A stretch of 8,702 nucleotides of DNA, from positions 1 through 8,702 of the forward strand of contig SKPV01000078.1 in assembly GCA_007119345.1 (NCBI GenBank), read 5' to 3'. The notes under the pieces are model-generated. The model ran no database searches. It was not told the DNA's origin and saw nothing but the letters and a program-made list of their open reading frames with translations. Origin of the DNA: Halovivax sp. GTDB lineage: Archaea > Halobacteriota > Halobacteria > Halobacteriales > Natrialbaceae. This document shows, in pieces, positions 7,120-8,702 of this stretch. Position 1 is the first letter of the stretch; each line of letters begins with the position of its first letter. The position numbers and the translations under genes are program-made.

Positions 7120-7165
7120 TCGTACGCACGGTTCGGTCTCGGCCGCTCGTACGCACGGTTCGGTC
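7112..7165. repeat. Perfect 27-bp tandem duplication
   Basis: Two identical, directly adjacent 27-bp copies lie at 7112-7138 and 7139-7165. Each begins tcggccgctcgtacgcac and contains the palindrome cgtacg (7121-7126, 7148-7153). Identity between copies is complete, which suggests recent duplication or selection. The core (tcgg, cgc, cgtac, cac, gt, cgg in order) resembles that of the 31-bp repeats at 1622-1744. The 27-nt period would preserve a frame, but the resulting peptide is Arg-rich and unlike haloarchaeal proteins, so it is treated as noncoding. Confidence 0.9.
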
Positions 7166-7178
7166 TCGAGCACACGAG

Positions 7179-7198
7179 CGTCCGACCCGTCGCGGACG
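7179..7198. repeat. Short inverted repeat cgtccg / cggacg
   Basis: Perfect 6-bp arms (7179-7184 and 7193-7198) flank an 8-nt loop just downstream of the 27-bp duplication. It could contribute to 3'-end formation of the giant protease transcript. In DNA this GC-rich a 6-bp dyad may be chance. Confidence 0.25.
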
Positions 7199-7321
7199 TC
7201 GCGAAATCAGGTGAACCCTGGCCGATGCCGTCGGCGGCCGCCGTCGGCCGGCAGCGCGGCCACGGGCGGAAGCGTTTCGCCCCGCGACGGAACGCGACCC
7301 TTCTCACGCGCAGGTATCGAC

Positions 7322-7336
7322 GGCGGGTACCCCGCC
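7322..7336. promoter_or_regulatory. Inverted repeat ggcggg-tac-cccgcc upstream of second protease
   Basis: A perfect 6-bp stem with a 3-nt centre, overlapping the 8-bp palindrome gggtaccc (7325-7332). It sits about 30 bp upstream of the promoter-like segment at 7365-7371, a plausible operator position. There is no other evidence of function. Confidence 0.3.
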
Positions 7337-7364
7337 ATCAAGGGTGCAACGAATTGTAGAAACC

Positions 7365-7371
7365 CTTTAGG
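7365..7371 (+). promoter_or_regulatory. Weak TATA-like element for second protease gene
   Basis: ctttagg lies in a locally AT-richer stretch (about 7349-7372) preceded by gtagaaac, which resembles a purine-rich TFB recognition element. Usual spacing puts the start site near 7395, only a few nt before the ATG at 7398. This fits the leaderless or near-leaderless transcripts common in haloarchaea. The element deviates from the ideal TTTAWA, so the call is tentative. Confidence 0.4.
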
Positions 7372-7397
7372 TCAGGAAGAGCGGACTGTCTCCCTCT

Positions 7398-8702
7398 ATG
7401 AACAGCACCCGTCGACGGATGCTGGCGGCGATCGGCGCCGGGACCGCCGTGACCCTGCTCGGGTCGTCCGCGACCGCCGCGGGCGCCTCCGACCGCGCGA
7501 TCGTCCACCCGGCCGACGACGCCGCCGGCGTGATCGACGCGCTTCGGAGCGTCGGCGGCGAGGTCCTGCTGGAGTACGAGCACTTCGACTTCGTCGTCGC
7601 GCGGCTCCCCGCCGGCGTCCGCGACGAGCTCGAGTCCGACACGCGGGTGGATCTCGTGGAAGAAGACGCCCTCGCGATGGCGACGCCGGCGGCCGACGGG
7701 ATCGATTCGATCGACGGCGACGATACCGTCCGCGAATCGTTCGGCGGGGCCCTGGGCGACCGCATCGGCGACGGGGCGCTCGACGGTACTCCGATCGACG
7801 ACATCGTCGGCGGCGACGACGGTGACGAGGACGACGCGAGCTGTCTCCTCCACCCGCCACAGGCACCGTCGTGGGGGTGGGAGCGAATCGGGGCGGACCG
7901 AGCCGGGGGCGACGGCAGCGGCGTCTCCCTCGCGATCCTCGACACGGGGATCGAAACCGGCCACTGCGACCTCGACGTCGCCGGGGGTCGAAACTTCACG
8001 GGGGTCGATGGGAGCGACTACGAGGACCGGAACGGTCACGGAACCCACTGTGCGGGTATCGCGGCCGCGCTCGACAACGACGTCGGGGTCGTCGGCGTCG
8101 CTCCCGGCGTGGACCCGTACGCGGTCAAGGTCCTCGCCGACGACGGGACCGGGTTCCACAGCTGGATCGCCGCGGGCATCGACTGGTGTCTGTCGAACGG
8201 GATCGAAATCCTCTCGCTGAGCCTCGGCAGCGGATCGGGCAGCGTCGCGCTGGACGCGGCTATCGAGCGAGCGCACGCGGAGGGACACCTGCTGGTCGCA
8301 TCCGCCGGCAACGAGGGCAACGACGGCGCCGACTCGTGCGCCGCGGAGACGATGACCTACCCCGCGACCCACGAGGACGTGCTCGCCGTCACGGCGATGG
8401 ACCGGGACGAGACGCTGGCGGCCTACAGCAGCGTCGGATCAGCCGTCGACCTCATGGCGCCGGGCTCGAACGTCCGCTCGACCGACGTGAACGGGAGCTA
8501 CAGTTACCAGAGCGGGACCAGCATGGCGTGCCCCTTCGTGGCCGGGGCCGCCGCCCTCGCGTGGACCGACGTCGGGGCCGGTCCGGGCCCGAACGACGAG
8601 GTTCGTGCGACGCTCTCGGAGACCGCCGAGGAGGTTCACGGGACCTGCGCCGAGGGGGACGGGCTCGTGAACGCGGCGGGCCTGGGGACCGGCTCGGGCG
8701 GC
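7398..8702 (+). CDS. Tat-secreted proteinase-K-like subtilisin (S8) protease, 3'-truncated by window edge
   Basis: An open frame of 435 codons runs without a stop to the right edge. It encodes an exported serine endopeptidase. The N-terminus has a Tat signal, T4-R-R-R-M-L9, then a hydrophobic stretch and an Ala-rich cleavage region near residue 30. An I9-like propeptide (about 34-97) is followed by an acidic Gly/Asp linker (97-157, with GGDDGDEDDAS at 138-148). The catalytic domain starts near W159 and has an intact triad: D182 in ILDTGIE, H214 in HGTHCAG, S375 in GTSMACPFVAG, plus oxyanion N305 in SAGNEGN. HGTHC, with Cys beside the catalytic His, is the proteinase K pattern. Seven cysteines (149, 190, 218, 264, 314, 378, 417) contrast with the Cys-poor giant protease upstream. 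The catalytic domain ends near residue 425 and a Gly-rich segment begins, so a linker and C-terminal extension, as in halolysins, may follow outside the window. ATG 7398 is chosen because it places the Tat motif correctly. No Shine-Dalgarno sequence is seen. Confidence 0.93.
   Translation, partial: MNSTRRRMLAAIGAGTAVTLLGSSATAAGASDRAIVHPADDAAGVIDALRSVGGEVLLEYEHFDFVVARLPAGVRDELESDTRVDLVEEDALAMATPAADGIDSIDGDDTVRESFGGALGDRIGDGALDGTPIDDIVGGDDGDEDDASCLLHPPQAPSWGWERIGADRAGGDGSGVSLAILDTGIETGHCDLDVAGGRNFTGVDGSDYEDRNGHGTHCAGIAAALDNDVGVVGVAPGVDPYAVKVLADDGTGFHSWIAAGIDWCLSNGIEILSLSLGSGSGSVALDAAIERAHAEGHLLVASAGNEGNDGADSCAAETMTYPATHEDVLAVTAMDRDETLAAYSSVGSAVDLMAPGSNVRSTDVNGSYSYQSGTSMACPFVAGAAALAWTDVGAGPGPNDEVRATLSETAEEVHGTCAEGDGLVNAAGLGTGSGG

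Larger units (their letters stand above)
7091..7397. other. 307-bp intergenic region between the two protease genes
   Basis: No gene is supported. It contains a hairpin just after the giant protease stop (7101-7119), a perfect 27-bp tandem duplication (7112-7165), a weak dyad (7179-7198), a GC-rich palindromic patch around 7232-7243, about 80 bp in which nothing is recognised (7244-7321), a dyad at 7322-7336 and a promoter-like segment before the ATG at 7398. The spacing and separate promoter signal argue that the two proteases are transcribed independently. Confidence 0.7.

Noticed and set aside
6203..7156. 317-codon minus-strand frame ending the giant protease region
   Set aside because: Antisense shadow running through the protease 3' end and the 27-bp repeats. 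No family motif seen.
6981..7214. 77-codon plus frame containing a 9-residue peptide repeat from the 27-bp units
   Set aside because: It overlaps the true protease end in another frame and is Arg/Ser/Thr-rich. The peptide repeat simply follows from a repeat length divisible by three.
7232..7243. 12-bp palindrome cggcggccgccg
   Set aside because: Composed only of G and C in very GC-rich DNA and with no positional logic; likely chance.
7338..8372. 344-codon minus-strand frame over the second protease
   Set aside because: The plus-strand frame here has a Tat signal and catalytic Asp, His, Asn and Ser in proper order, so the antisense frame is a shadow.

Overview
The window looks like chromosomal DNA of a haloarchaeon. 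GC content is high, the proteins are rich in Asp and Glu, two long secreted proteins begin with twin-arginine signal peptides, and the AT-rich promoter-like elements just upstream of the protease genes look archaeal. No phage, IS, CRISPR, tRNA or rRNA signal was found. The genus cannot be named from what is visible.

Layout. Positions 3-923 (+) hold the C-terminal part of a molybdopterin-binding large subunit of the xanthine dehydrogenase / aerobic CO dehydrogenase (CoxL-like) family. It converges on a small DUF2062 membrane-protein gene at 964-1467 (-). A 478-bp intergenic region (1468-1945) follows, with inverted repeats, an imperfect 31-bp tandem repeat (at least four units) and an AT-rich promoter region. 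Positions 1946-7090 (+) encode a 1714-residue Tat-exported subtilisin-family (S8) protease. Its domain chain is propeptide, S8, carboxypeptidase-regulatory-like, beta module, degenerate glutamine-amidotransferase-like (Rossmann-type) domain, second copy of the beta module, parallel beta-helix, surface-protein-like C-terminal domain, and acidic helical tail. A 307-bp gap (7091-7397) carries a hairpin, a perfect 27-bp tandem duplication and a second promoter. Positions 7398-8702 (+) hold a second, unrelated Tat-exported S8 protease of proteinase-K-like type. It is open at the right window edge, so its C-terminus is not seen.

How the genes relate. The two proteases lie on the same strand but have separate upstream regions, so they look like neighbouring independent units of extracellular proteolysis, not one operon. 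The oxidoreductase and the DUF2062 gene appear functionally unrelated to them. The most notable points are the domain chain of the giant protease, with a duplicated module bracketing a catalytically dead amidotransferase-like fold, and short tandem repeats with a similar core on both sides of that gene.
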